From a bacterium 1XD21-13 (GTDB lineage: Bacteria; Bacillota; Clostridia; Lachnospirales; Lachnospiraceae), in assembly GCA_009917555.1 (NCBI GenBank), contig QZDX01000006.1:1-64000 (forward strand): a DNA stretch of 64,000 nt, given 5' to 3'. The translations under genes were made by a program, and so were the position numbers. Below the pieces are notes generated by a model. It made no database searches. It saw only the letters and a program-made list of their open reading frames with translations, and was not told the DNA's origin. Positions within the stretch are counted from its first letter, which is position 1; each line of letters opens with the position of its first letter. Shown piece after piece: positions 36,843-45,767 of the stretch.

Positions 36843-37889
36843 TTACATTGCTGCTTCGTCCTCTGCCGCCTGCAGCAAAGCTTTCAAATATCCTACCGCA
36901 TAGGCCGTCTCACCTACACTGCCAGCCAAAGGCACCATCTGGGGTGTATGATCCATGGTCAGGGTTCCATTGTATCCGGCTTTTACAAATGCCTTCATAA
37001 CCTGGTACATATCCTGATATCCATCGTCCACAAAGGTCTCCGTAAAGCACGGTAATGTGCCGTCCACATTCCGAAAATGCACAATGAACACCTTGTCCTG
37101 CTCCACAAATTCTCTGATATTTTCCATCAGGCTTCCGAATTTTTCTCCACCCTCCAGCCAGCATCCCACACAAAATTCCATGCCAAGGAAATCACTGTCC
37201 GCTATCTCAAATGCCTTCCGGTAATCCTCACAGCACTGAATGAGAGTTGCGATACCAAGGCAGCTGTCTACCGGAGGATCATTGGGATGTAATGCAATCC
37301 GCACACCGGTCTTTTCCGCTGTGGGTAGAAGCTTCTTTGCAAAATATGTAAAATTATCCCATATCTCTTCTTTGGTATATTGCCTCTCCTGAGTCCATGG
37401 AGCCTGTTCCATAACAGCCATATCAACAATGCGTGCTCTGGCTCCTCCCCGCGTATCGGTATTTGCCCAGTGCCCGCCCAGTCTGTCGGAAACCACTCGT
37501 CCGTCCGGTGTGGTAGACAGTGTATTATTGGGCTCCCAGGTTACGGTTGTAGTATGAATATCCAGGGCACTCAGCGTATGTAAAAACTCCCCAAAACGCT
37601 CTATGGCCTCATCCCTGTCCTCTCTTCCCAGCAGGATAGCCTCCGATTTTCCCAGGTTCATAGTGCCCACATTATAGATCTTGATGCCGAAACGTTCTGT
37701 TCTCTCCTTGAGCCCGCTCAAGAACTCATAACATGCCTGCTCGTCGCTCACCCATGTATAGCAATATTCAACTCCCATTTGCTGCAGAAACTGCAGATAC
37801 TCATCGGATACATCCGGGGGAATCTGAACACTCAGCTTAATTCCTTCCGGCTGTTGGTACTGCATTGCAGAGCTTTTTCTTTCCTCCAT
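36843..37889 (-). CDS. Mannonate dehydratase-like protein, copy 2
   Basis: A 348-residue TIM-barrel protein related to UxuA copy 1, with HPNDPP, GMEFCVGCWLEGG, VHFRNVDGTLPCFTETF and MDHTPQM at corresponding places. Similarity is mostly in these ligand segments, so it may act on a different epimer or aldonate. The ATG at 37889 follows GGGAGGG by about 8 bases; the longer frame overlaps the SDR stop. It lies between the SDR and dctP. Confidence 0.75.
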   Translation of the reverse strand: MEERKSSAMQYQQPEGIKLSVQIPPDVSDEYLQFLQQMGVEYCYTWVSDEQACYEFLSGLKERTERFGIKIYNVGTMNLGKSEAILLGREDRDEAIERFGEFLHTLSALDIHTTTVTWEPNNTLSTTPDGRVVSDRLGGHWANTDTRGGARARIVDMAVMEQAPWTQERQYTKEEIWDNFTYFAKKLLPTAEKTGVRIALHPNDPPVDSCLGIATLIQCCEDYRKAFEIADSDFLGMEFCVGCWLEGGEKFGSLMENIREFVEQDKVFIVHFRNVDGTLPCFTETFVDDGYQDMYQVMKAFVKAGYNGTLTMDHTPQMVPLAGSVGETAYAVGYLKALLQAAEDEAAM

Positions 37890-37915
37890 TGCTTTTACCC
37901 TCCCTGTATGGCCTG

Positions 37916-38674
37916 TCACCTTGCCAGCCAGCCGCCATCCACCGCAATGGTAAAGCCATGGATATAGTCGGAAGCCCTGCTTGCCAGGAATACGGCCGCT
38001 CCGCCAAGATCCTCCGGTGTTCCCCAGCGGCCGGCCGGGATACGTCCCAGAATTTCCTCATAGCGTGCCTTGTCTTCGCGAAGTGCCTTTGTATTGTTGG
38101 TTACCATATACCCTGGCGCAATCGCATTTACATTGATTCCGTATTTTGCCCACTCATTAGCCAGCAGCCGTGTCAATCCTATTACACCGCTTTTGGAAGA
38201 TGTATAGGATGCCGTACGGATGCCTCCCTGGTAAGAAAGCATGGAAGCCGTATTAATGATCTTTCCGCCGGTTCCCTGACGAACAAATTCATTTGCCACC
38301 CTCTGGCTGAGGAAGAACAGAGTTTTCAGGTTTACATTCATTACGTCATCCCAGTCCTTCTCACTAAATTCTAGCGCATCCGCCCTGCGAATGATACCGG
38401 CATTATTTACCAGAATATCAACCCTTCCAAATGCCTTAAGGGTCTCGGAAAGAATCCGCTCCACAGGCTCCGTGGACGAAAGATCCGCCCGAATCTCCAA
38501 AAAACGAGTCCCTGCGTCTTCTACCTTCTTTCCTGCACTCTCACAGCTGGTACGCGCCACACCGGCAACATTGGCTCCTGCCTGGGCCAAGGCTTTTGCC
38601 ATACCTTCACCTAATCCGGTGGAAGCTCCGGTAACAATTGCCACCTTGCCGGTTAAGTCAAATAAGTCCAACAT
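37916..38674 (-). CDS. Short-chain dehydrogenase (KduD-/UxuB-type role)
   Basis: A 252-residue classical SDR with TGASTGLGEGMA (cofactor), NNAGI, a catalytic Ser in NTASMLSYQGG, and YTSSKSG (Tyr, Lys). The overall pattern is near 2-dehydro-3-deoxygluconate 5-dehydrogenase and D-mannonate oxidoreductase SDRs. In this operon it may make the aldonate used by the dehydratases. AGGAGG precedes the ATG. Confidence 0.85.
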   Translation of the reverse strand: MLDLFDLTGKVAIVTGASTGLGEGMAKALAQAGANVAGVARTSCESAGKKVEDAGTRFLEIRADLSSTEPVERILSETLKAFGRVDILVNNAGIIRRADALEFSEKDWDDVMNVNLKTLFFLSQRVANEFVRQGTGGKIINTASMLSYQGGIRTASYTSSKSGVIGLTRLLANEWAKYGINVNAIAPGYMVTNNTKALREDKARYEEILGRIPAGRWGTPEDLGGAAVFLASRASDYIHGFTIAVDGGWLAR

Positions 38675-38701
38675 ATTTTATCCCTCCTTTCTGCTCAAAT
38701 T

Positions 38702-39715
38702 CTATAATCGAATAATCGTCTTCACATTACTCTGCCCATCGCGGATAGTCTCCTCAAATGCTTTCTGAAGCTCCTCCAATGGATATATCCTGCTAATCAT
38801 TGCCTTGGGATTGATCCGGTTCTCTTCCATCCACTGAATGACCACCGGCATCCTTTTGCAGTTCATACGGGAGCCCAGAATCGACAGCTCCTTCCTCGTA
38901 ACAACAGCAGGAGAAAGCTGTATCGGCCTCTCGTCAAAGCTGATAACTACAATCCTTCCAAAGGGTGCTGCAAGGCCAATACATTTTTCTACAAAGGGGG
39001 CAATCCCTACCGCGTCAATAATCACGTCAACGCCGCCAGGTGCAAATGCTTCTACCGCAGCTTCAAAGGAAGTATCCCTCGTATCCACACAGGCATCTGC
39101 CCCGAATTCCTTCGCCTTCTTAAGCTTTACCTCGGAAATGTCCATTGCCAGAACCTGGGCTCCAATACCCTTTGCCCCCTGGACAATACAAAGGCCTATC
39201 GTACCTGCACCGATGACCGCCACACGATCCTCGGATGTAACCTCAGCTCTGGCGAGAATATTCGCCGCCACGGAAAATGGCTCCGCGACCGCTGCCTCTT
39301 CAAAGGGCACCTGTTCCGAAACAGCGTATACCTGCTTTGCCGGAACACGAATGTAATCCTGAAAACCGCCGTCCATCTGCACGCCGAAGCACTTTACCGA
39401 CCCGCAGACATTCTCATGGCCTCTTTCACAGGTTCTGCATGTTCCACATGCCATAACCGGATCTAAAATCACATGATCCCCGGCTTTTACATTCAAAACA
39501 TCCGCCCCCGCCTCTACCACAATACCAGATAGTTCGTGACCCATCACTCTGGGATACTCTACATCCTTACGCTCACCATTAAAAATGTGAATGTCCGTTC
39601 CGCAGATTCCCACTGCCTTTACCTGAATCACAACCTCATCCGCCTTTGGAGCTTCCTGAAAGTCTTCCTCACAGATCTCAATGGTCTGTTTTCCCACAAG
39701 CTTGGCTCTCCTCAT
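38702..39715 (-). CDS. Zinc-dependent alcohol dehydrogenase (MDR)
   Basis: A complete 337-residue medium-chain dehydrogenase: catalytic zinc CGTDIH and GHELSG, structural zinc cysteines CGTCRTCERGHENVC, and the NAD fold GAGTIG. It resembles sorbitol/threonine/galactonate-type dehydrogenases. As the first gene of the operon it probably oxidises or reduces the imported sugar acid or a related polyol. It contrasts with the truncated relative at 4.5-5.3 kb. Confidence 0.88.
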   Translation of the reverse strand: MRRAKLVGKQTIEICEEDFQEAPKADEVVIQVKAVGICGTDIHIFNGERKDVEYPRVMGHELSGIVVEAGADVLNVKAGDHVILDPVMACGTCRTCERGHENVCGSVKCFGVQMDGGFQDYIRVPAKQVYAVSEQVPFEEAAVAEPFSVAANILARAEVTSEDRVAVIGAGTIGLCIVQGAKGIGAQVLAMDISEVKLKKAKEFGADACVDTRDTSFEAAVEAFAPGGVDVIIDAVGIAPFVEKCIGLAAPFGRIVVISFDERPIQLSPAVVTRKELSILGSRMNCKRMPVVIQWMEENRINPKAMISRIYPLEELQKAFEETIRDGQSNVKTIIRL

Positions 39716-39730
39716 TCTTTCTCCTTTCTA

Positions 39731-39797
39731 GTTTCATTATTTGAAACTTACTTTTATATTATGAAACTATATTATCATCTCCTACACTTCCTGTCAA
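39731..39797 (-). promoter_or_regulatory. Uronate operon promoter with inverted-repeat operator
   Basis: On the minus strand TTGACA (39792-39797) and TAATAT (39769-39774) are 17 bases apart, a near-perfect promoter. Just downstream lies the 17-bp palindrome GTTTCA-N5-TGAAAC (39731-39747), plus another ATGAAACTAT half site at 39761-39770 beside the -10. These suit repression by the divergent IclR protein. KdgR-type regulators are known to use TGAAAC/GTTTCA half sites. Confidence 0.75.
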
Positions 39798-39962
39798 TCC
39801 CAATTCAAAATAATTATGCATTTTATACAATCCATATCTTATCAAATCAGGCACTAGATTATAGGCAGAAAGCCCTATACCGCCATTCTCTCTTGCAAAA
39901 TACCTTAGCGTAAGCTATAATAATGCAAAGAATAATTTAGAAAGAAATGGTTATTACAAAAC

Positions 39963-40778
39963 ATGAAAACCCATGAAGATCAGTATCAGTCTTCCACCGT
40001 TGTCAAGGCATTGGATATTTTGAAAGCAATCGGCACACACAAAATGAACGCCTCCGAGATTTGTCAGGAGCTTTCCCTGAATAAGACCACCGTTCACCGG
40101 TTGCTTCTTACCTTGCAGAATGAAAATTTTATTGAGCGGGATGAGGCTACAAGAAAATATAGAATCGGATTGTCCGTGTTGGAGCTGTGCTGCTCCCGCC
40201 TTTCCGATATTGAACTATTGACAGAAACCCGGCCTTTTTTAATTGATCTTGCCAATACTATACAAAAACCGACACATTTGGGGATCTACTCCTCCGGCAA
40301 TGTAGTATATGTAGATAAAATTGAGGTTCTCCCTAAAATCACCATGTACTCTCAGATAGGAAAATCCATTCCTGTACACTGCTCTTCTCTGGGAAAAGCG
40401 CTGCTTATGAATCATACAGATAATGAGATCTTAAGTATTCTGGATCAATATGGAATGCACGCCTACACACAGCGTACCATTACCGATCCTTCCATTTATC
40501 TCAAACAGATTGGACAAGGGCGCAAAAACGGCTACACCATTGATTTTGGCGAGCATGAGGATAATATGTGCTGTATTGCATCTCCAATCTATGATTATCG
40601 CGGAGAGATCATTGCGGCTATCAGCTCCTCCTGTTATAGCCCGGATGAACTTCTAGATGAGATCTATCTCAATCGGATGGCCTCCTATATGCGCCAGTCC
40701 GCGGAAAAAATTTCTCAGCGGCTTGGATGGAATAAAAATGTGCGGAGTATGCACAGCTCCCATTCTCCCTTCACCTGA
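39963..40778 (+). CDS. IclR family transcriptional regulator (KdgR-like)
   Basis: A 271-residue protein with the IclR winged helix (VVKALDILKAIG, SEICQELSLNKTTVHRLLLTL) and a C-terminal effector domain with THLGIYSSGNVVYVDKI, PVHCSSLGKALL, GYTIDFGEHEDNMCCIASPI and AAISSS. It is divergent from the uronate operon, whose promoter carries an inverted repeat. The likely effector is a keto-deoxy sugar acid, by family analogy. Confidence 0.9.
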   Translation: MKTHEDQYQSSTVVKALDILKAIGTHKMNASEICQELSLNKTTVHRLLLTLQNENFIERDEATRKYRIGLSVLELCCSRLSDIELLTETRPFLIDLANTIQKPTHLGIYSSGNVVYVDKIEVLPKITMYSQIGKSIPVHCSSLGKALLMNHTDNEILSILDQYGMHAYTQRTITDPSIYLKQIGQGRKNGYTIDFGEHEDNMCCIASPIYDYRGEIIAAISSSCYSPDELLDEIYLNRMASYMRQSAEKISQRLGWNKNVRSMHSSHSPFT

Positions 40779-40796
40779 ATATACGTTTACATGCAA

Positions 40797-40846
40797 AAAC
40801 ATCCTTACAGACAGCCACAATGTTGGCTGAGCCTGTAAGGATGTTT
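40797..40846. terminator. Bidirectional terminator (iclR / tex)
   Basis: AAACATCCTTACAG and CTGTAAGGATGTTT form a 14-bp perfect stem, with an inner AGCCA/TGGCT pairing, followed by CTTTTTCT on the plus strand and by a T-rich stretch on the minus strand. It lies between convergent genes. Confidence 0.85.
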
Positions 40847-40874
40847 CTTTTTCTATAAACATTGCTCAATTCTT

Positions 40875-43028
40875 TTACTGTCCAAGCCCCTTCATAGTCA
40901 GTGCAATCCGCTTCTTCTGCAGATCCACGCTCATGACCTTGACCTCCACCACATCCCCCACACTCAAAACCTCAAGGGGATGCTTGATGAACTTCTTATC
41001 CGTAATCTGGGAAATGTGTACCAGGCCGTCCTGGTGTACGCCGATGTCCACAAACACGCCAAAATCAATGACATTCCGCACGGTTCCCTTGAGAATCATG
41101 CCTGGTGTCAAATCCTTCATCTCCAGCACATCCGTGCGGAGAATGGGCCTTGGCATCTCGTCTCTTGGGTCTCTGGCAGGCTTCTCCAATTCCTTTACAA
41201 TATCCTGCAGGGTAATCTCACCGATACCCAGGCTTTCCGAGAGCTTCTTCACATTTTTCACCTGCTTTGACAGCCCCGTAAGCCCGCCCTTTCGCAGATC
41301 CTCCCCGCTGTAGCCCATGGAGGTCAATAGCTTCTTTGCCGCCTCATAGGATTCCGGGTGCACGCTGGTGGCGTCTAAGGGATTGCTTCCCCCGGTAATA
41401 CGCATAAAGCCGGCGCACTGCTCATAAGCCTTGGGTCCCAGCTTCGCCACCTTCAAAAGCTGGCGGCGATCTGTGAAGCGTCCATTTGCCTCCCGATAAA
41501 GAACAATATTTTTTGCCAAGGTCTTGCTGATACCGGAAATGTATTCCAACAGGGATGCGGAGGCTGTATTCAGATCCACACCTACCTTATTTACACAATC
41601 CTCCACCACACCGGCCAGAGCTTCACTCAATTTCTTCTGGTTCATATCATGCTGGTACTGGCCTACGCCGATGGACTTGGGATCGATCTTCACCAGCTCC
41701 GCCAAGGGGTCCTGAAGACGCCTTGCGATGGAAGCCGCACTGCGCTGTCCCACATCAAAATTCGGAAATTCCTCCGTTGCCAGCTTGCTTGCGGAGTAGA
41801 CGGAGGCTCCGGCCTCATTCACGATCACGTACTGGACCTTTACGGGAAGCTCCTTAAGAAGCTCTACAATCACCATCTCCGATTCCCTGGAGGCTGTGCC
41901 GTTGCCTACGGAGATCAGGGTAATATGATACTTGGAAATCAGCTTCTTTAAGACAGCCTTTGCTTCCGCCACCTTATTCTGGGGAGCTGTGGGATAGATC
42001 ACCACCGTATCCAAGACCTTTCCCGTGGCGTCCACCACTGCCAGCTTGCAGCCGGTACGAAATGCCGGGTCCCAGCCAAGAACTACCTGCCCTACAATGG
42101 GAGGCTGCATGAGCAGCTGCTCCAGATTCTTGCCAAATACCTTGATAGCGCCGTTCTCTGCCTTTTCCGTCAACTCATTTCGCAGCTCACGCTCTATGGC
42201 CGGAGCAATGAGACGCTTGTAGCTGTCCTCTATGACTGCTTTCAGTACCGGCTCTGTGTAAGGATTGTCCCTTACAATCACCTTCTTTTCCAGATAACGC
42301 AAAATGCGCTCCTCCGGCGCCTCAATCTTGACGGTGAGCAGCTTTTCTGCCTCTCCTCGGTTTAAGGCCAGAATCCGGTGGCCGGCCAGCTTCTTCACTG
42401 GCTCCTCAAAGCTGTAGTACATCTCGTAGACACTCTCAGCCTTTTCATCCTTGGCAGCAGAGGTTAAGATTCCCTCGTCAAAGGTAAGCTTTCGAATATA
42501 GATCCGGTAATCGGCCTCATCGGAAATGGCTTCTGCCAGAATATCTCTGGCTCCCTCTATGGCCTCCTCGGGGGTCAGCACGCCATTTTCCTCGGACACA
42601 TAGCTTGCCGCTTCTTCCACAAGGGGGCGCTTTACCATCTGCAGACGGATGAGATCCGCCAGACCCTCCAGGCCCTTTTCCTTGGCAATGGTGGCACGTG
42701 TGCGCCGTTTTGGGCGGTAGGGGCGGTAGAGATCGTCCACTACTACTAAAGTCTCTGCGGCTAAAATCTGCTGTTCCAATTCCTCTGTGAGCTTTCCCTG
42801 CTCCCGGATGCTACCTAGCACCTGCTCCTTTTTTTCCTCCAGATTGCGAAGATAATTAAGGCGCTCGCTTAGATTCCGCAGAACCTCGTCATTTAAGGAG
42901 CCGGTGGCCTCCTTGCGGTATCTGGAAATAAAGGGGATGGTATTGCCCTCGTCAATCAGCTTCATGGCCGCCTCGGTCTGCCAGCGCTGTACGCCCAGCT
43001 CGTCGGTCAGTTTCTTCAGAATATCCAT
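40875..43028 (-). CDS. tex: Tex family RNA-binding transcription accessory protein
   Basis: A 717-residue protein with the full Tex layout: N-terminal helical domain (NTIPFISRYRKEATGSL), YqgF/RNase H-like core (GWDPAFRTGCKLAVVD), helix-hairpin-helix region (YISGISKTLAKNIVLYREANG), and a C-terminal S1 domain (GTVRNVIDFGVFVDIGVHQDGLVHISQ). It binds nucleic acid and influences transcription by family knowledge. Length is normal and AAGGAG precedes the ATG. Confidence 0.96.
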   Translation of the reverse strand: MDILKKLTDELGVQRWQTEAAMKLIDEGNTIPFISRYRKEATGSLNDEVLRNLSERLNYLRNLEEKKEQVLGSIREQGKLTEELEQQILAAETLVVVDDLYRPYRPKRRTRATIAKEKGLEGLADLIRLQMVKRPLVEEAASYVSEENGVLTPEEAIEGARDILAEAISDEADYRIYIRKLTFDEGILTSAAKDEKAESVYEMYYSFEEPVKKLAGHRILALNRGEAEKLLTVKIEAPEERILRYLEKKVIVRDNPYTEPVLKAVIEDSYKRLIAPAIERELRNELTEKAENGAIKVFGKNLEQLLMQPPIVGQVVLGWDPAFRTGCKLAVVDATGKVLDTVVIYPTAPQNKVAEAKAVLKKLISKYHITLISVGNGTASRESEMVIVELLKELPVKVQYVIVNEAGASVYSASKLATEEFPNFDVGQRSAASIARRLQDPLAELVKIDPKSIGVGQYQHDMNQKKLSEALAGVVEDCVNKVGVDLNTASASLLEYISGISKTLAKNIVLYREANGRFTDRRQLLKVAKLGPKAYEQCAGFMRITGGSNPLDATSVHPESYEAAKKLLTSMGYSGEDLRKGGLTGLSKQVKNVKKLSESLGIGEITLQDIVKELEKPARDPRDEMPRPILRTDVLEMKDLTPGMILKGTVRNVIDFGVFVDIGVHQDGLVHISQITDKKFIKHPLEVLSVGDVVEVKVMSVDLQKKRIALTMKGLGQ

Positions 43029-43159
43029 AAATTAGCTCCTTTGCCCTATGTACATGGGTATTGTCTCAATATTCCCATTATAAACAAAACCGGAGGGCTT
43101 CGCAAGAAGCATTTGTTTTTCACCAAAAGCTGTGCTATGATAAGCACAGGAGGTTTACC

Positions 43160-43534
43160 ATGGAATCATTACAACAAACGAAACGAAATCCAATGGCTAC
43201 CGCATCCCTTGTCCTGGGAGTCCTTGCCATTGGCCTTGCATTTGCAATACCGGTGTACTCCTTTTTCTGTGGTTCTTTAAGCATTCTTTTTGCCACCCTT
43301 TCCAGGGGCAGCGGATTTCGGATGCCGGATAAGGCCATAGCCGGATTTATCACCTCATCCTTTGCCATTGTGATTGCCGCCATTCTTTTTATTGCAACGC
43401 TGTATCTGCAGCAGTTCTTGGCTCAGAGATTCGGGGCCGATGTGCTGGAGGACCCGGTGGCTTTGCAGAAAGCTTTGAATGAATGGATGCTTCAATATCT
43501 CAACACTCTACAGACAGGAGGCGGCGGACTATGA
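43160..43534 (+). CDS. Small membrane protein, DUF4190-like
   Basis: A 124-residue protein with two strong hydrophobic segments (residues ~13-40 and ~58-82) and a soluble acidic C-terminus. The first segment begins ATASLVLGVLAI, a pattern often seen in DUF4190-type proteins. The ATG at 43160 follows AGGAGG; the longer frame has no site. It overlaps the next gene by 4 bases (ATGA), so the two are coexpressed. No function is known. Confidence 0.75.
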   Translation: MESLQQTKRNPMATASLVLGVLAIGLAFAIPVYSFFCGSLSILFATLSRGSGFRMPDKAIAGFITSSFAIVIAAILFIATLYLQQFLAQRFGADVLEDPVALQKALNEWMLQYLNTLQTGGGGL

Positions 43535-44286
43535 CGATTCCATCCAGAGAATTGAAGCGCCGGGCGCGCTGTGTGTTAGAGGGAAAATATTTCTTTGCTG
43601 CTAATACGGCCTGCTCCCTGATGCTGTATTCCTTTTTTGTTACCCTGATTTTACAGCATACCGGGCTGGGAATCTCAGAAAAGCCTGCCGGGATTGCCTT
43701 CTACTATATTTTGTGGCTGATTATGGCACTTTTGGGCTCACTTCTTGAGGTGGGGCTGATTCGCTATGTGTATCTCTTAAGCCGGAAGGAGCAGGAGACT
43801 CCTAAGCTTTTTTATGCCCTTGGCAAGCAGCCCGATACCTTTCTTCTGGTCTACGGCTTCCGGTATCTGCTGGCTCTGGTGTGGTTTGTTCCTGCCATAT
43901 TGGAGGCCCGGAGGCTTCCGGTCAATCTGGATCCCCTTGCGCTTATGAAGGCGCTTCTGCCTGTGTGCCTGCTGATTTTGGCCGGAGTTCTTCCGGCTCT
44001 TGCGGCTTCGCTTCCCTACGGTCTGGCCTGTTATGTGCTTCTGGATCAGCCGTATCTATCCGCTCATGAGGCTCTTGGTACCAGCCGCCGGCTTATGAAG
44101 GGGAATTATCTGCGGCTGTTTCGGCTGTGGCTCAGCTTTCTTCCCTTTGTGCTGCTGATTGCAGGAACCTCTGGTGTGGCACTTTTGTGGGTAAAGCCCT
44201 ATTTTCATACCACTATGAGCCAGTTTTATATGGAAGTCAGCCATCAGGAGCTTCCGGAGGAACCGCAGATTTCTATTGTTGTATAG
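43531..44286 (+). CDS. DUF975 family membrane protein
   Basis: A 251-residue protein with five or six hydrophobic segments, an N-terminal SRELKRRARCVLEGKYFFA that matches the DUF975 start, and a late SAHEALGTSRRLMKGNYLRLF motif characteristic of the family. The start at 43531 overlaps the stop of the small membrane protein. Function unknown; the pair may form a membrane complex. Confidence 0.8.
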   Translation: MTIPSRELKRRARCVLEGKYFFAANTACSLMLYSFFVTLILQHTGLGISEKPAGIAFYYILWLIMALLGSLLEVGLIRYVYLLSRKEQETPKLFYALGKQPDTFLLVYGFRYLLALVWFVPAILEARRLPVNLDPLALMKALLPVCLLILAGVLPALAASLPYGLACYVLLDQPYLSAHEALGTSRRLMKGNYLRLFRLWLSFLPFVLLIAGTSGVALLWVKPYFHTTMSQFYMEVSHQELPEEPQISIVV

Positions 44287-44342
44287 TCCTTGATTGATAT
44301 CAGATAGGGATTAGATTACGCCCATACTGGGCGCACATAAAA

Positions 44343-44390
44343 TCCCCGAACTGTGTTGCACCACAGTCCGGGGACTCTTCTTTTCTTTTT
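44343..44390 (+). terminator. Terminator after DUF975 gene
   Basis: TCCCCGAACTGTG and CACAGTCCGGGGA form a near-perfect stem around a 6-base loop, followed by CTCTTCTTTTCTTTTT on the plus strand. It separates this pair from the convergent lysC. Confidence 0.85.
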
Positions 44391-44408
44391 ATAGCGGTAA
44401 AGCACCCG

Positions 44409-45617
44409 CTATTCCTCTAAGCCGAACGCATCATGAACCGCATTGGCTGCCCGCTCTGCGTCTTTCTCGTGAATCAGTACGGTTACGCGAATCTCTGAGG
44501 TGGAGATCATGTTGATGTTGATGTTCTGATTGTAGAGTGCCTCGAACATCTTGGCCGCCACACCAGGGTTGGACATCATGCCGGCGCCCACGATGGATAC
44601 CTTTGCCACCTCCTTGTTGCAGGAAATGCTCTTTCCTCCAACTCGACTCAAGTTGCCCTCCAGAATCCTGACAGCCGCATCCGCCTCGTCCCTGGATACG
44701 GTAAAGGAAATGTCCTTGCTGTTCTCACGGCCGATGGACTGCAGAATTACGTCTACGTTGATATTTTCCTTTGCAAGCATGTTGAACAGCTTAAATGCCA
44801 TTCCCGGCTGATCCTTTAATCCGATTACAGAAATTCTGGCCGTATTTTTATCCAGTGCCACTCCACTGATTAACATTCTCTCCACGTTTGTTTCCTCCTT
44901 AACAATTGTCCCTTCGTGATCATTCAGACTGGAACGTACTACTAGCTGTACGCCATATTTCTTTGCCATTTCTACTGAACGGTTGTGGAGCACGCCCGCT
45001 CCTAAGGTCGCCAGATCCAGCATCTCGTCGTAGGTGATTTCCTCAAGCTTTCTTGCCTTGGGCACGTAACGGGGATCTGCCGTGTATACGCCGTCCACGT
45101 CGGTGTAAATCTCGCAGGCGTCCGCATGGAGGACTGCTGCCAGGGCTACGGCGGTGGTGTCAGAGCCGCCTCGGCCCAGGGTGGTATAGTTGTCGTATTT
45201 GTTCACACCCTGGAAGCCTGTAACAATGACGATTCTCCGGTGCTCCAGCTCGTGCATGATGCGGTCTGTGTCAATGCGCTTTAATCTGGCATTGCCATGA
45301 ACGCGGGTGGTGTGCATGGCTACCTGGAAGGCGTTTAAGGATACCGCAGGAACATCCATGGTATCAAAGGCCATGGCCATCAGCGCTGTGGACACCTGCT
45401 CTCCTGTGGTCAGCAGCATGTCAAGCTCCCTTTTGGGGGGATCGGGGTTGATGGTTTGGGCCAGGGCAATCAGATCATCTGTGGTTTTGCCCATAGCGGA
45501 AAGAACTACGATAATGTCATTTCCCTTTCTGTACTCCTCGGCACACCGCCTAGCCACATTGAAAATTCTTTCCTTGTCGCCCACGGAGGTGCCTCCAAAT
45601 TTTTTCACTATCAGCAT
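44409..45617 (-). CDS. lysC: Aspartate kinase
   Basis: A 402-residue monofunctional aspartokinase, the first step of the lysine/threonine/methionine family. It starts IVKKFGGTSVGD, has LLTTGEQVSTALMA and TLGRGGSDTTAVALAA, then two ACT domains in the last ~140 residues (ISVIGLKDQPGMAFKLF and VSIVGAGMMSNPGVAAKMF) for feedback control. It is last in the order ACT protein-hom-PGM-like-lysC. A 150-base gap with a palindrome precedes it. Confidence 0.96.
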   Translation of the reverse strand: MLIVKKFGGTSVGDKERIFNVARRCAEEYRKGNDIIVVLSAMGKTTDDLIALAQTINPDPPKRELDMLLTTGEQVSTALMAMAFDTMDVPAVSLNAFQVAMHTTRVHGNARLKRIDTDRIMHELEHRRIVIVTGFQGVNKYDNYTTLGRGGSDTTAVALAAVLHADACEIYTDVDGVYTADPRYVPKARKLEEITYDEMLDLATLGAGVLHNRSVEMAKKYGVQLVVRSSLNDHEGTIVKEETNVERMLISGVALDKNTARISVIGLKDQPGMAFKLFNMLAKENINVDVILQSIGRENSKDISFTVSRDEADAAVRILEGNLSRVGGKSISCNKEVAKVSIVGAGMMSNPGVAAKMFEALYNQNININMISTSEIRVTVLIHEKDAERAANAVHDAFGLEE

Positions 45618-45683
45618 TGCTTTTTCTCCTCGTTATCGATTTATCAGTTTGCCGGCTGTGAATGCCAAAATACTTGCTCGGGA

Positions 45684-45706
45684 TTTCCGCATAAAATATG
45701 CGGAAA
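45684..45706. other. Palindrome upstream of lysC
   Basis: TTTCCGCATA and TATGCGGAAA form a perfect 10-bp stem around AAA. It lies 67 bases before lysC and 62 bases past the end of the phosphoglycerate mutase-like gene. It lacks a T run and does not look like a lysine riboswitch. It may be an operator or an mRNA stabiliser. Confidence 0.5.
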
Positions 45707-45767
45707 CACCTGGCGGAATAGTGCTATGTGAACAGTAATCAAAGTATACCATACGGATATCCGATTG

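Noticed and set aside
45618-45767. Possible lysine riboswitch upstream of lysC
   Set aside because: The gap is too short and holds only a simple palindrome, without the multi-helix lysine aptamer.
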